A stretch of 64,000 bases of DNA from Rhizobiales bacterium YIM 77505 (GCA_000745135.1 JQNH01000001.1:1054001-1118000); one strand, 5' to 3'; numbered from the stretch's first letter, positions 1 through 7,121 are shown. Program-made: numbers and translations. Notes: generated by a model from the sequence alone, not told the origin.

Positions 1-387
1 CACCTCCACCTCCGGAAAGTAGGCGCGGTAACGGCGCGCGTCGCGCGTCAGGATCGGCAGGCCCAACAACTGTGCATGCGCGCCGATGAAGAAGTCGGGC
101 AAGACCCCTGTTCGGCGGCCGCCGGCTCTGCGGTACTCGCGGAAAGCCTTGCCGGCGAGGAACAGCGCAGGGAGGGGCGTGCGAAAAAACTCGACGGCGA
201 GTTCGTCGAGCGCATCCGCGAGGGCCTCCTCGCTGGCGAACCCGACCGACAGCTCCGCATAAATGATCTCGTTGATGATAAGTGGTCCTCGCGCGGCCCG
301 ACGGTCCATTTGCTCGATAGACCAGTCGATCCAAGTCGGGTCGTGCGTCAGAAGGTCAATTAGGACGTTCGTATCGACGAGCGTCAT
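1..387 (-). CDS. vapC: VapC-type PIN-domain toxin (partial, runs off left edge)
   Basis: The frame read leftwards from 387 opens with MTLVDTNVLIDLL, the PIN-domain start with its first metal-binding Asp. It continues through an acidic patch (NEIIYAELSVGF), LPDFFIGAHA and ILTRDARRY, which carry the remaining conserved acidic residues. PIN toxins are Mg-dependent RNases that cut tRNA or mRNA. 129 codons are present without a stop; family members are about 130-140 residues, so only a few C-terminal residues are missing. The start overlaps the antitoxin stop by 4 bases (ATGA), typical of translational coupling in vapBC. The catalytic acidic residues appear intact, so it should be active unless bound by the antitoxin. 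Confidence 0.88.
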   Translation of the reverse strand, partial: MTLVDTNVLIDLLTHDPTWIDWSIEQMDRRAARGPLIINEIIYAELSVGFASEEALADALDELAVEFFRTPLPALFLAGKAFREYRRAGGRRTGVLPDFFIGAHAQLLGLPILTRDARRYRAYFPEVEV

Positions 388-647
388 TTCTTCTTGGGTC
401 GGAAGCTTTCGCTTTCGCCGCGACTCATTTCCATGATCTCGTCGGTCGTGATGCCGCGGATCGGCCGACGCTCCGCTAGCGCAAGCAGACGCGCCTTGTA
501 GGCGGAGGAGACGCCCGGCTTTTCGATGTAGACGCCGCCCGATGCCGTGGCGCGAACCTCAACGCGATCGCCCGGCTTCAGGCCGACTGCATCCCGCACG
601 GGCTTCGGCAGGGTCACTTGACCTTTCTGGGTGATCGTGGTCGTCAT
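384..647 (-). CDS. vapB: AbrB/MazE/SpoVT-type antitoxin of the vapBC pair
   Basis: An 87-residue protein starting MTTTITQKGQVTLPK, the swapped-hairpin AbrB DNA-binding fold (GQVTLPKPVRDAVGLKPGDRVEV). The C-terminal half (about 45-87) is charged and should wrap the PIN toxin. I chose the ATG at 645-647 because a GAGG lies 7 bases upstream and the family starts at this point; an in-frame start at 707 would translate through the operator palindrome. It is expected to neutralise the adjacent toxin and repress its own promoter. Confidence 0.85.
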   Translation of the reverse strand: MTTTITQKGQVTLPKPVRDAVGLKPGDRVEVRATASGGVYIEKPGVSSAYKARLLALAERRPIRGITTDEIMEMSRGESESFRPKKK

Positions 648-657
648 CGCAAGCCTC

Positions 658-686
658 GGTATTACGAATCCGGAAATGGTAATACC
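658..686. promoter_or_regulatory. Palindromic operator upstream of vapBC
   Basis: Perfect inverted repeat GGTATTAC (658-665) / GTAATACC (679-686) with a 13-base spacer. The arms are two helical turns apart and end about 10 bases before the antitoxin start. This is the usual place and geometry for antitoxin autoregulation by AbrB-fold dimers; binding is inferred. Confidence 0.7.
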
Positions 687-812
687 AATCGGCGGCAACA
701 TCAACACGTGAGCCGTTTTCCGTCGCCCACTTCGTGCTCACCGCACACCTGTTGCTGGCCGAACGCGGCGGCGCTCCGCGCGTTGCGCGGCGCGCAAAGG
801 CAATAGAACCGC

Positions 813-1193
813 TCAGGCGGATTCGGTCGGCAAGCCTGCGTCGACGGCGTCCTTGAAGGCGCCGAGGTTGTGCACCTTGGCGTAGCCGAGTTCCTGCAGG
901 GCCTGGCCGCTCAGGGCTGAGCGCCCGCCGGAGGCGCAGTAGAGCACGACCGTCTTGTCCTTGGAGAAATGCGGGTCGTGATAGGGGCTCTCGGGGTCGG
1001 CGCGGAATTCGAGCATGCCCCGGGAGACGTTCACGGCGCCCTTGATCTTGCCGCTCTTCTGCACCTCCGTCGGGTCGCGGACATCGACGAAGAGGACGTC
1101 TGGCCGGTCAAGGAGCGCTCGCGCCTCCTCGGGCGAGATCGCCGGTACCGCCTCCTTCGCCCTCGCGACCATCTCCTTGGCTGTGGTGGGCAT
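813..1193 (-). CDS. Rhodanese-domain sulfurtransferase, single domain
   Basis: 126 residues forming one rhodanese domain. It has the substrate-side motif VDVRDPTEV (about 36-44) and the active-site loop CASGGRS with the catalytic Cys at about residue 86, which would carry a persulfide. There is no signal peptide, so it is cytoplasmic. A GGGAGGA Shine-Dalgarno 7 bases before the ATG supports the start. It is transcribed alone. The natural sulfur acceptor cannot be told from sequence. Confidence 0.88.
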   Translation of the reverse strand: MPTTAKEMVARAKEAVPAISPEEARALLDRPDVLFVDVRDPTEVQKSGKIKGAVNVSRGMLEFRADPESPYHDPHFSKDKTVVLYCASGGRSALSGQALQELGYAKVHNLGAFKDAVDAGLPTESA

Positions 1194-1416
1194 GCTGTCC
1201 TCCCTTGATGTTCGGCCGGCCGCTTCAGCCTATCGCACGCGCCAGAGCCCGCCAATGCCGAGAAGCGGGATCGCCCCCTCGTTCGTTCGGCCGCCGTCGA
1301 GATCCGGAAGGCCCTCAATCGGCGGTGGATGACCGCGCGTGAGCCTTTCCCGGAAGGGCCGCCAGGAGCTAGGGTCGGCTCGCCTGCGAGCGGACGAGAC
1401 AGGGCAGGGGGTGGCG

Positions 1417-2772
1417 ATGAACGGCGACGGCTTCTTTCCACGGTGGACCCTGAAGACCGAAGGGGTGATCATGCCCGACGAGCGGCTGCCCTCCGGGCAG
1501 ACCGTCGTCCTCGGCCTCCAGCATGTGGTGGCCATGTTCGGCGCCACGGTGCTGGCGCCGATCCTCATGGGCTTCGACCCCAACGTCTCCATCCTCTTCT
1601 CCGGCATCGCGACGCTCGTCTTCTTCGTAGTCGTGGGCGGCCGCGTGCCGAGCTATCTTGGCTCGAGCTTCGCCTTCATCGGGCCGGTGCTGGTGGCGAC
1701 GGGCGCCACCGTCGGCCAGCCGAATCCCAACATCGGCGTGGCGCTTGGCGGCATCATCGCGGCGGGGGCGCTCTACACGCTGATCGGCCTCATCGTCGCG
1801 GTCGCCGGCCACCGCTGGGTGGAGCGGCTGATGCCCCCCGCCGTGACCGGCGCCATCGTCGCTGCCATCGGCCTCGTCCTTGCGCCGATCGCCATCCAGA
1901 GCGCGTCGGGCATTGGGCCCGGCAGCCCGGAGGGCAGCGCCTTCGCCCGCTGGATGGCGATCCTCACCGTCATCGCCGTTGGCGTCGTGGCGGTCTATGC
2001 GCCCGGCATCTGGCGGCGGCTGCCGATCCTGCTCGGCGGCGCCGTCGCTTATGCCGCCTATCTCGTCCTCGCCAACGGCCTGGGGCTTGGCGCGCCGATC
2101 GACTTCTCCAAGGTCGCGGCGGCGGCGTGGTTCGGCCTGCCGAACTTCACGAGCCCCGTCTTCACCGGCAACGCCATCAGCCTCATCGCACCGGTGGCGA
2201 TCATCCTGGTCGCGGAGAACCTCGGGCACATCAAGGCCATCGGCGCCATGACCGGGCGCAACCTCGACCCGTATCTCGGCCGCGCCTTCATCGGCGACGG
2301 CCTCGCCACCATGATCTCCGGCTCCTTCGGCGGCACGGGCGTGACGACCTATGCCGAGAACATGGGCGTGATGGCGGTGACGCGCATCTACTCGACGCTG
2401 ATCTTCGTCGTGGCGGCGCTCATCGCGATCCTCCTCGGCTTCTCGCCGAAATTCGGGGCGCTGATCCAGACCATCCCCGGGCCGGTGCTGGGCGGGCTGT
2501 CGATCGTCGTGTTCGGGCTGATCGCGGCGACGGCCGGGCGGATCTGGGTCGAGAACCGGGTCGACTTCTCCGAGCCGCGCAATCTCATCACGGTGGCGGT
2601 GGCGCTCGTGCTCGGCGCCGGGAACTTCAAGCTCAACCTGGCGGGCTTCACCCTCGACGGCATCGGCACCGCCACCTTCGGCGCCATCATCCTCTACCAC
2701 CTCCTGAACCAGGGCCATCGGCGCGAGGAGCCGGCCGGCACGCGCATCTCGCCCTCCGTCGCCGACGCCTGA
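1417..2772 (+). CDS. rutG: NCS2-family uracil/pyrimidine permease, RutG-like
   Basis: A 451-residue, very hydrophobic nucleobase:cation symporter. The N-terminus (FPRWTLK...PDERLPSGQT), the VPSYLGSSFAFIGP segment, VAENLGHIKAIGAMTGRN and GGTGVTTYAENMGVMAVTR all match the RutG branch of the NCS2 family. It is expected to import uracil or related pyrimidines across the inner membrane. The ATG at 1417 is preferred over an upstream ATG at 1339 because the protein then begins as RutG does and a purine-rich AGGGGG lies just upstream. No other rut genes are adjacent, so the specificity is inferred from sequence likeness only. Confidence 0.82.
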   Translation: MNGDGFFPRWTLKTEGVIMPDERLPSGQTVVLGLQHVVAMFGATVLAPILMGFDPNVSILFSGIATLVFFVVVGGRVPSYLGSSFAFIGPVLVATGATVGQPNPNIGVALGGIIAAGALYTLIGLIVAVAGHRWVERLMPPAVTGAIVAAIGLVLAPIAIQSASGIGPGSPEGSAFARWMAILTVIAVGVVAVYAPGIWRRLPILLGGAVAYAAYLVLANGLGLGAPIDFSKVAAAAWFGLPNFTSPVFTGNAISLIAPVAIILVAENLGHIKAIGAMTGRNLDPYLGRAFIGDGLATMISGSFGGTGVTTYAENMGVMAVTRIYSTLIFVVAALIAILLGFSPKFGALIQTIPGPVLGGLSIVVFGLIAATAGRIWVENRVDFSEPRNLITVAVALVLGAGNFKLNLAGFTLDGIGTATFGAIILYHLLNQGHRREEPAGTRISPSVADA

Positions 2773-2780
2773 GGCGCGGC

Positions 2781-2806
2781 GGAACTTGCCGCTCGAAGCC
2801 CGCGTT
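2781..2806 (+). promoter_or_regulatory. EcfG-type stress promoter of the SDR gene
   Basis: GGAAC (2781-2785), 17-base spacer, CGTT (2803-2806): an exact match to the alphaproteobacterial EcfG consensus, 70 bases before the SDR start. Recognised by pattern; not experimentally known here. Confidence 0.75.
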
Positions 2807-2875
2807 GGGGAGCCGACGCGGGCGTCTTGCCGTCCCGCGTCGTTCCGGTTTCCCCCACAGCGCGAGAGGTGTCCG

Positions 2876-3736
2876 ATGGCCGAGCAGCAGACCGAAACCT
2901 TGCCGCCGCAGAAGCAGGAGCGTCAGCCGGGCTTGGAGACCGAGATGACGCCCCGTCCCGACTACGAGCCGCGCTTTCCGGGGAGCGGGCGCCTGGAGGG
3001 CAAGGTGGCCCTCATCACCGGCGGCGACAGCGGCATCGGCCGCGCGACCGCCGTGTTGTTCGCCCGAGAGGGCGCCAATGTGGCGATCGTCTATCTGAAC
3101 GAGGGCGAGGATGCGCGCGAGACCGTGCGCCTTGTGGAGCGTGAGAAGGCGCAGTGCCTCGCCATTGCCGGCGATGTGGGCGACGCCGCGTTCTGTCGTC
3201 GGGCGGTCGAGAAGACGATCGAGGCTTTCGGCCGGCTCGATGTCCTCGTCAACAACGCCGCCGAGCAGCACCCGCAGAAAGAGCCGACCGACATCACGCC
3301 CGAGCAGCTCGAGCGCACCTTCCGCACCAACATCTTCGGTTATTTCTTCATGACCCAGGCCGCGCTGCCGCATCTGAAGGCAGGCGCGAGCATCGTGAAT
3401 GTCAGCTCCGTGACGGCTTATCGGGGAAGCCCCGAGCTTCTCGACTACTCTTCGACCAAGGGGGCGATCGTCACCTTCACACGCTCGCTCGCGAAAGGCC
3501 TGGTGGAGAAGGGAATCCGCGTCAACGGCGTCGCGCCCGGGCCGATCTGGACCCCGCTCATACCCTCGACCTTCCCGGAGGAGAAGGTGAAGACGTTCGG
3601 CGCCAACACGCCCATGAAACGGCCCGGCCAGCCGAACGAGGTGGCGAGCTGCCTCCTTTTCCTTGCGTGCGAGGACGCCTCCTACATCACGGGCTCGTTC
3701 CTACATCCGAATGGCGGTGAGCCCACCGAGACCTGA
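2876..3736 (+). CDS. Short-chain dehydrogenase/reductase, stress-associated (YghA/GSP39-like)
   Basis: 286 residues. A hydrophilic N-terminal extension (1-40) is followed by a Rossmann SDR domain: cofactor motif TGGDSGIG (about 49-56), NNAAEQ, and catalytic Ser (NVSSVTAY), Tyr and Lys in YSSTKG. The N-terminal tail and the overall sequence fit the SDR subgroup annotated as general stress protein 39/YghA-like NAD(P)-dependent oxidoreductases. The start has GAGAGG 7 bases upstream; an earlier in-frame ATG at 2786 would lie inside the promoter. The exact EcfG-type promoter ahead of it suggests general stress control. Substrate unknown. Confidence 0.88.
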   Translation: MAEQQTETLPPQKQERQPGLETEMTPRPDYEPRFPGSGRLEGKVALITGGDSGIGRATAVLFAREGANVAIVYLNEGEDARETVRLVEREKAQCLAIAGDVGDAAFCRRAVEKTIEAFGRLDVLVNNAAEQHPQKEPTDITPEQLERTFRTNIFGYFFMTQAALPHLKAGASIVNVSSVTAYRGSPELLDYSSTKGAIVTFTRSLAKGLVEKGIRVNGVAPGPIWTPLIPSTFPEEKVKTFGANTPMKRPGQPNEVASCLLFLACEDASYITGSFLHPNGGEPTET

Positions 3737-3771
3737 CCACCGCCAAGACGGACGAACGCCAAGACAAAGAC

Positions 3772-3801
3772 AAAACGCCTCCGGAAAACCGGAGGCGTTT
3801 T
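3772..3801. terminator. Bidirectional Rho-independent terminator
   Basis: Perfect 13-bp stem AAAACGCCTCCGG / CCGGAGGCGTTTT around an AAAA loop. A-tract on one side and T-tract on the other let it serve both the SDR gene (from the left) and the small membrane protein gene on the opposite strand (from the right). Confidence 0.85.
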
Positions 3802-3825
3802 GCTCGAACCGCAATCTTCAACCCG

Positions 3826-4041
3826 TCATCGGCGAAGGTGCCGTCCCCCGCGCCGCGCCCGGACGGCGATCGGCGCCGGCGCCGCGGTCAGGCCGAACAG
3901 CGCGGTCATCAAGCTCAAGGTGCCGGTCAGCACCGTGAGGGCCTCCGCGACGGGAGAATACGAGCCGATGCCGATGGCGCCGAAGACCACCGTCAGAAGG
4001 GCAAAGATGGCGCTCGCGCGCAGGGCGACGGACTGATGCAT
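3826..4041 (-). CDS. Small two-helix membrane protein, stress-regulated candidate
   Basis: 71 residues with two hydrophobic segments (about 8-28 and 32-53) and a basic, Arg-rich tail (RARRGGRHLRR), so probably an inner-membrane protein with a cytoplasmic positive tail. I do not recognise a family. A strong GGAGG Shine-Dalgarno 8 bases before the ATG and an exact EcfG-type promoter 27 bases further up make it a convincing gene despite its size. It converges on the SDR gene and shares its terminator. Confidence 0.75.
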   Translation of the reverse strand: MHQSVALRASAIFALLTVVFGAIGIGSYSPVAEALTVLTGTLSLMTALFGLTAAPAPIAVRARRGGRHLRR

Positions 4042-4067
4042 CGCTCAACCTCCGAAGTCGAGCGGTC

Positions 4068-4093
4068 AACGTGGGAGAGTCATCGCAAGTTCC
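4068..4093 (-). promoter_or_regulatory. EcfG-type promoter of the 71-residue membrane protein
   Basis: On the minus strand GGAAC (4093-4089), 17-base spacer, CGTT (4071-4068). Exact consensus, 27 bases before the start codon. Confidence 0.72.
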
Positions 4094-4195
4094 GGCTCCT
4101 CGAAAGCCTCGCCTGAAAAGTGCTCCTGCCTGCGCGCAAGCAACCTTCGGTTGGCCGCGCAGCAACTCCTTCTTCTGTCGAGCCATCCGTACGGC

Positions 4196-4290
4196 GCTGC
4201 TGCGCAGCATCTTCTTTGCGCTTCCGTCCCGGACCGCGTTCCGCGCTGATCGCGCTCCACGCATCCGGGGAAGAGGGGAGAGGGTGTGCG
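4196..4290. repeat. Imperfect direct repeat, copy A
   Basis: Begins GCTGCTGCGCAGCA and contains a nearly identical core (4218-4270: GCGCTTCCGTCCCGG... to CATCCGG). The same core recurs at 4714-4806 with only a few mismatches and a 2-base length change. Weaker similarity runs on through GGTTCGC-CTGAA to about 4350. The copies flank the DUF1328 gene. No coding function is seen. Confidence 0.7.
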
Positions 4291-4377
4291 AAGGTGGCGC
4301 CTGAGCCCCAGTGGGAGGTTCGCACCTGAATTTCCCCCCGAGCCGAGGATCATCTGTGCGTGCCCGAGCCTTCTCCA

Positions 4378-4403
4378 GGAACCCTTGCAGCAAGGCCTGC
4401 GTT
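4378..4403 (+). promoter_or_regulatory. EcfG-type promoter of the DUF1328 gene
   Basis: GGAAC (4378-4382), 17-base spacer, CGTT (4400-4403), 50 bases before the DUF1328 start. Exact consensus. The 4094-4377 stretch before it holds only repeat copy A. Confidence 0.75.
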
Positions 4404-4452
4404 GTTCGCATACGTTCGGCCGCGAGCCGATCATTGCGAGCGAGGTAACATC

Positions 4453-4629
4453 ATGCTTGGTTGGGCTGTGACTTTTCTGATCATCGCGCTCGTTGCGGCG
4501 ATCTTCGGATTCGGCGGCATCGCGGGCGCAGCGGTCGACATCGCGAAGCTCATCTTCTTCGTAGCGATCGTCCTCTTCGCCATCTCGGCGGTGATCGGCC
4601 TCCTGCGTGGCCGGAGCCCGACCATATAG
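4453..4629 (+). CDS. DUF1328 (UPF0391/YtjA-like) small membrane protein
   Basis: 58 residues made of two hydrophobic helices. [20 protein letters not shown] and the [21 protein letters not shown] segment are hallmark DUF1328. Family proteins are 50-60 residues, inner-membrane, of unknown biochemical role and often induced by stress. GAGG sits 8 bases before the ATG. It has its own EcfG-type promoter and terminator, so it is a monocistronic stress unit. The gene is bracketed by two copies of a direct repeat. Confidence 0.92.
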   Translation: MLGWAVTFLIIALVAAIFGFGGIAGAAVDIAKLIFFVAIVLFAISAVIGLLRGRSPTI

Positions 4630-4647
4630 GGCAGGGGCTTCGACAAG

Positions 4648-4680
4648 AATGCCGCCCGGGCACGCCCGGGCGGCATTTTT
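4648..4680 (+). terminator. Rho-independent terminator of the DUF1328 gene
   Basis: Stem AATGCCGCCCGGG (4648-4660) / CCCGGGCGGCATT (4665-4677), loop CACG, then a T-tract (4676-4680), 18 bases after the stop codon. Confidence 0.88.
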
Positions 4681-4713
4681 CATGTCTGGATCAAGAGGGC
4701 GCTGGAGGGCGGT

Positions 4714-4806
4714 GCTGCTGCGCAGCAGTTGTTGCGCTTCCGTCCCGGACTGCGTTCCGCGCTGATCGCGCTCCACCCATCCGGGAAAGGAGTTGGGTGT
4801 GGAAGG
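4714..4806. repeat. Imperfect direct repeat, copy B
   Basis: Second copy of the element at 4196-4290, about 517 bases downstream in the same orientation. The inner segment GCGCTTCCGTCCCGGA to CCATCCGGG is nearly identical. The interval to the ecfG stop (4807-4914) has no other feature apart from weaker repeat homology. Confidence 0.7.
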
Positions 4807-4914
4807 GATGGAGCGTGAACATCGCTGATGAGGTTCGCGTCTGAACCCCTCTCCGGCTCAGATCTCGGACCGCGCCGCGTGTTCCACGCCCATGAGCGCC
4901 GAGATCAGAAGCTC

Positions 4915-5457
4915 TCACGTCGTCTGGAGGGCCGCCCGCGTCATGCGGTCGGGGCCGAGATCTTCCACATCGTCAACGGCGAGCAGGGCGGCAAGGCGCG
5001 AGCGGGCCCGGTTGACCCTGCTCTTGATGGTGCCCACGGCGCAGCCGCAGATCGTGGCCGCCTCTTCATAGGAAAATCCCGACGCGCCGACGAGAAGGAG
5101 GGCCTCCCGCTGCTCATGGGGCAGCTTGGCGAGGGCGAGGCGAAAATCCTCGAAGTCGAGCCGCGCCCCCTGGTCCGGCTGGACCTTCAGGCGGCTCGCA
5201 TAAGCCCCGTCCGCATCCTCAACTTCGCGCTTCCTCTTGCGATATTCGGAGTGGAAGAGGTTGCGCAGGATGGTGAAGAGCCAGGCGTTGAGATTGGTCC
5301 CGCGCTCGAAGCGGTCGATGTTGGCGAGCGCCCTCAGGAGCGTATCCTGCACCAGATCATCGGCCCGATCGACCTGACCGCACAAGGAAATCGCGAAGGC
5401 GCGCAGGCTCGGGACCGCCGCCAAGAGCGCATCCTTGATCTCCGGTTCCGGGCTCAT
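4915..5457 (-). CDS. ecfG: EcfG general stress response sigma factor
   Basis: 180-residue ECF sigma factor. Region 2 holds LCGQVDRADDLVQDTLLRAL and the NLNAWLFTILRN motif typical of the EcfG subgroup. Region 4 is PHEQREALLLVGASGFSYEEAA followed by the HTH GCAVGTIKSRVNRAR. It directs RNA polymerase to GGAAC-N16/17-CGTT promoters in response to general stress and is held by NepR until PhyR is phosphorylated. Its ATG overlaps the nepR stop (ATGA), so the two are co-transcribed and coupled from the autoregulated promoter at 5736-5760. Confidence 0.95.
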   Translation of the reverse strand: MSPEPEIKDALLAAVPSLRAFAISLCGQVDRADDLVQDTLLRALANIDRFERGTNLNAWLFTILRNLFHSEYRKRKREVEDADGAYASRLKVQPDQGARLDFEDFRLALAKLPHEQREALLLVGASGFSYEEAATICGCAVGTIKSRVNRARSRLAALLAVDDVEDLGPDRMTRAALQTT

Positions 5458-5666
5458 TGCTTGACCTTCTGGTCCTGCTCCAGGCGGGCGAGCAAATCGG
5501 CGAGGCGGTCGGGCACCGGCTGCTGCATCAGCTCGTCATACATGGCCCGCAGATGCTCGCCGATGCGCTCCTGAACGACGCGGTCAAGCTTGGGGTCGGA
5601 GAGCTTTTTTGAAAGCGACGACTCAGGAAACAAATTTGCGGTCCTCTTCCCCTTGCTGCTCGTCAT
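5454..5666 (-). CDS. nepR: NepR anti-sigma factor
   Basis: 70 residues, with the two-helix NepR core LSKKLSDPKLDRVVQERIGEHLRAMYDELMQQPVPDR read in pieces at about 20-56. NepR binds EcfG in the unstressed cell and the sigma-like domain of phosphorylated PhyR under stress. I start it at MTSSKGK (5666) because GGGGAG lies 6 bases upstream; an earlier ATG at 5723 lacks this and would lengthen the poorly conserved N-terminus. It is first gene of the nepR-ecfG operon and divergent from phyR, the standard order. Confidence 0.93.
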   Translation of the reverse strand: MTSSKGKRTANLFPESSLSKKLSDPKLDRVVQERIGEHLRAMYDELMQQPVPDRLADLLARLEQDQKVKQ

Positions 5667-5735
5667 TGAGACTCCCCTTAACCGCTGTCCGATTGGCATT
5701 CCAACAGGGCGGTTTTTGTGCACACTTGCGCCCTC

Positions 5736-5760
5736 AACGCCAAGGCTTGCCGCTGGTTCC
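5736..5760 (-). promoter_or_regulatory. EcfG-type promoter of nepR-ecfG
   Basis: Minus strand GGAAC (5760-5756), 16-base spacer, CGTT (5739-5736): exact consensus, giving positive autoregulation of ecfG. Its -35 box forms one arm of a perfect palindrome (5755-5773) shared with the phyR promoter. Confidence 0.82.
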
Positions 5761-5767
5761 CCGCGGG

Positions 5768-5792
5768 GGAACCTTTTTTCGGCGCTGGAGTT
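5768..5792 (+). promoter_or_regulatory. Near-consensus EcfG-type promoter of phyR
   Basis: GGAAC (5768-5772), 16-base spacer, AGTT (5789-5792); one mismatch in the -10 box. It is divergent from the nepR promoter and its -35 box is the other arm of the 5755-5773 palindrome. The phyR start follows 50 bases on. Confidence 0.65.
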
Positions 5793-5842
5793 GGGCTTTG
5801 GTCAAGCTATCAACACCCGGAATTGCAACAGGGGATGCGTAA

Positions 5843-6646
5843 ATGTCGACGGCGCAGCTTGTCGTTCAGCACCTGCCTTACCTACGCCGCTACGCGCGGG
5901 CTCTCACCGGAAGCCAGACTGCGGGAGATGCCTATGTGGCGGCGACCCTCGAGACCCTCGTCAATGAGCCCGAGACGATCGGGCAGGGGGCAAACGTCAA
6001 GGTCGATCTCTTCCGGGTGTTCACGCGGATCTGGAACTCCTTGTCGGTGAACGGGCAGGCCGACCAGGTCCAGCGCGATCTGCCGGCGGAGGTGAGGCTC
6101 GGGCAGATCACCCCACTGCCCCGGCAGGCCTTCCTCCTGTCGTCGCTCGAAGGGTTCTCCGAGGAGGAGACGGCGGTCATCCTGAACGTCAACGTGCCGA
6201 CCGTGCGCGAGCTCGTCGAGGAGGCGGGCCGCGAACTCGCCGCCGACATGGCCACGGATATCCTCATCATCGAGGACGAGCCCCTCATCGCCATGGACCT
6301 TGAGGCCCTTGTCGAGGGTCTCGGCCACAGCGTTTCGGGGGTCGCTCGCACCCGCTCGGAGGCGGTCAAGCTCGCAAGCCAGCACCGGCCGGGCCTCATC
6401 CTGGCCGACATCCAGCTTGCCGACGGCAGCTCGGGGCTCGATGCGGTCAACGATCTCCTCAAGTCCTTCGAGGTGCCGGTGATCTTCATCACCGCCTATC
6501 CGGAGCGGTTCCTGACGGGCGAACGGCCTGAGCCCGCCTTCCTCATCGCCAAGCCGTTCCAGCCGGCCAATGTGTCGGCGGTGATCAGCCAGGCGCTCTT
6601 CTTCCAGCAGAGGGCCCGCCGCCGGGAGGCGCGCGTCACGGCCTGA
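5843..6646 (+). CDS. phyR: PhyR, anti-anti-sigma response regulator of the general stress response
   Basis: 267 residues. The N-terminal half (1-130) is the degenerate ECF sigma-like domain (LPYLRRYARALTGSQTAGD..., FLLSSLEGFSEEETAVILNV) that mimics EcfG to capture NepR. The C-terminal half (about 138-255) is a receiver with an acidic pocket (IIEDEP), phosphoacceptor Asp in ILADIQL, Thr in FITAYPE and Lys in AKPFQP. When phosphorylated it binds NepR and frees EcfG. It is divergent from nepR-ecfG. No cognate HWE kinase lies next to it, unlike some relatives, so the kinase must be elsewhere. Confidence 0.96.
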   Translation: MSTAQLVVQHLPYLRRYARALTGSQTAGDAYVAATLETLVNEPETIGQGANVKVDLFRVFTRIWNSLSVNGQADQVQRDLPAEVRLGQITPLPRQAFLLSSLEGFSEEETAVILNVNVPTVRELVEEAGRELAADMATDILIIEDEPLIAMDLEALVEGLGHSVSGVARTRSEAVKLASQHRPGLILADIQLADGSSGLDAVNDLLKSFEVPVIFITAYPERFLTGERPEPAFLIAKPFQPANVSAVISQALFFQQRARRREARVTA

Positions 6647-6883
6647 GCCTAAGCGGGGACAGCCCTCCGAGAAGGGAGCTATGGGCTCCCCGCCGCGGGC
6701 TGTCGCCCGGAAAGCCCAAGGGCTGGCGGGATGGGGGTGAGACCGGGTCCAGATCCGGCCTCCTTCGCAGCCTTGCAAAGGACAGCCATCCCATTCGATC
6801 TCGACGACCTTGAACGGCGCTCCTTGAAGGGTGCTCTTGGCCGCTCGGTGTCGGTGGGGCTTTTCGCGAGGGCGGCTCGACAC

Positions 6884-6914
6884 AAAAAAGCGGCTCGGAC
6901 GAACCGAGCCGCTT
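6884..6914 (-). terminator. Rho-independent terminator of candidate sRNA 1
   Basis: 11-bp perfect stem (6888-6898 with 6904-6914, AAGCGGCTCGG/CCGAGCCGCTT), 5-base loop. A run of six A on the plus strand (6884-6889) is the U-tract of a minus-strand transcript. No protein gene precedes it on that strand. Confidence 0.85.
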
Positions 6915-6968
6915 AAGTGTCCGGCCAATGCACAAGGGGAATGCGGGGAGGACCAGGTGGCCGGGTGT
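6884..6968 (-). ncRNA. Candidate EcfG-dependent small RNA 1 (GsrN-like)
   Basis: Not an ORF. An exact EcfG-type promoter on the minus strand (7000-6975) is followed within about 80 bases by a strong Rho-independent terminator. The predicted transcript, about 85 nt, starts near 6968. A 7-bp stem (UGGCCGG/CCGGCCA across 6921-6927 and 6958-6964) closes a 30-nt loop that displays two C-rich runs, CCUCCCC and UUCCCCUU, able to pair with Shine-Dalgarno-like G-rich leaders. The terminator hairpin follows. Caulobacter GsrN, a stress-sigma-dependent sRNA, has the same logic (C-rich 5' loop plus terminator). Transcription itself is inferred. Confidence 0.65.
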
Positions 6969-6974
6969 TCATTC

Positions 6975-7000
6975 AACGTTCCGGGCCCTTGAAAGGTTCC
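6975..7000 (-). promoter_or_regulatory. EcfG-type promoter of candidate sRNA 1
   Basis: Minus strand GGAAC (7000-6996), 17-base spacer, CGTT (6978-6975). Exact consensus. Confidence 0.75.
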
Positions 7001-7053
7001 TCCCGTCGCTTCGGAATAGACGGCGCGGCAGGATGACGCTGGCGCACCCTGTG

Positions 7054-7078
7054 GGAACGGCGGCATCCCTTTCGGGTT
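7054..7078 (+). promoter_or_regulatory. Possible EcfG-type promoter of the lipid-kinase-like gene
   Basis: GGAAC (7054-7058), 16-base spacer, GGTT (7075-7078); one mismatch in the -10 box. It lies 43 bases before the gene and is divergent from the sRNA 1 promoter. Confidence 0.45.
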
Positions 7079-7121
7079 TAGCAAGCGTCGCCGTTCAACC
7101 CGGGAAGAAGGGGACAGGACC

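Noticed and set aside
1329-2948. 539-residue plus-strand ORF overlapping the RutG-like permease in another frame
   Set aside because: Arg/Ala/Pro-rich composition without any domain; a GC-rich shadow of the permease, which has clear family motifs.
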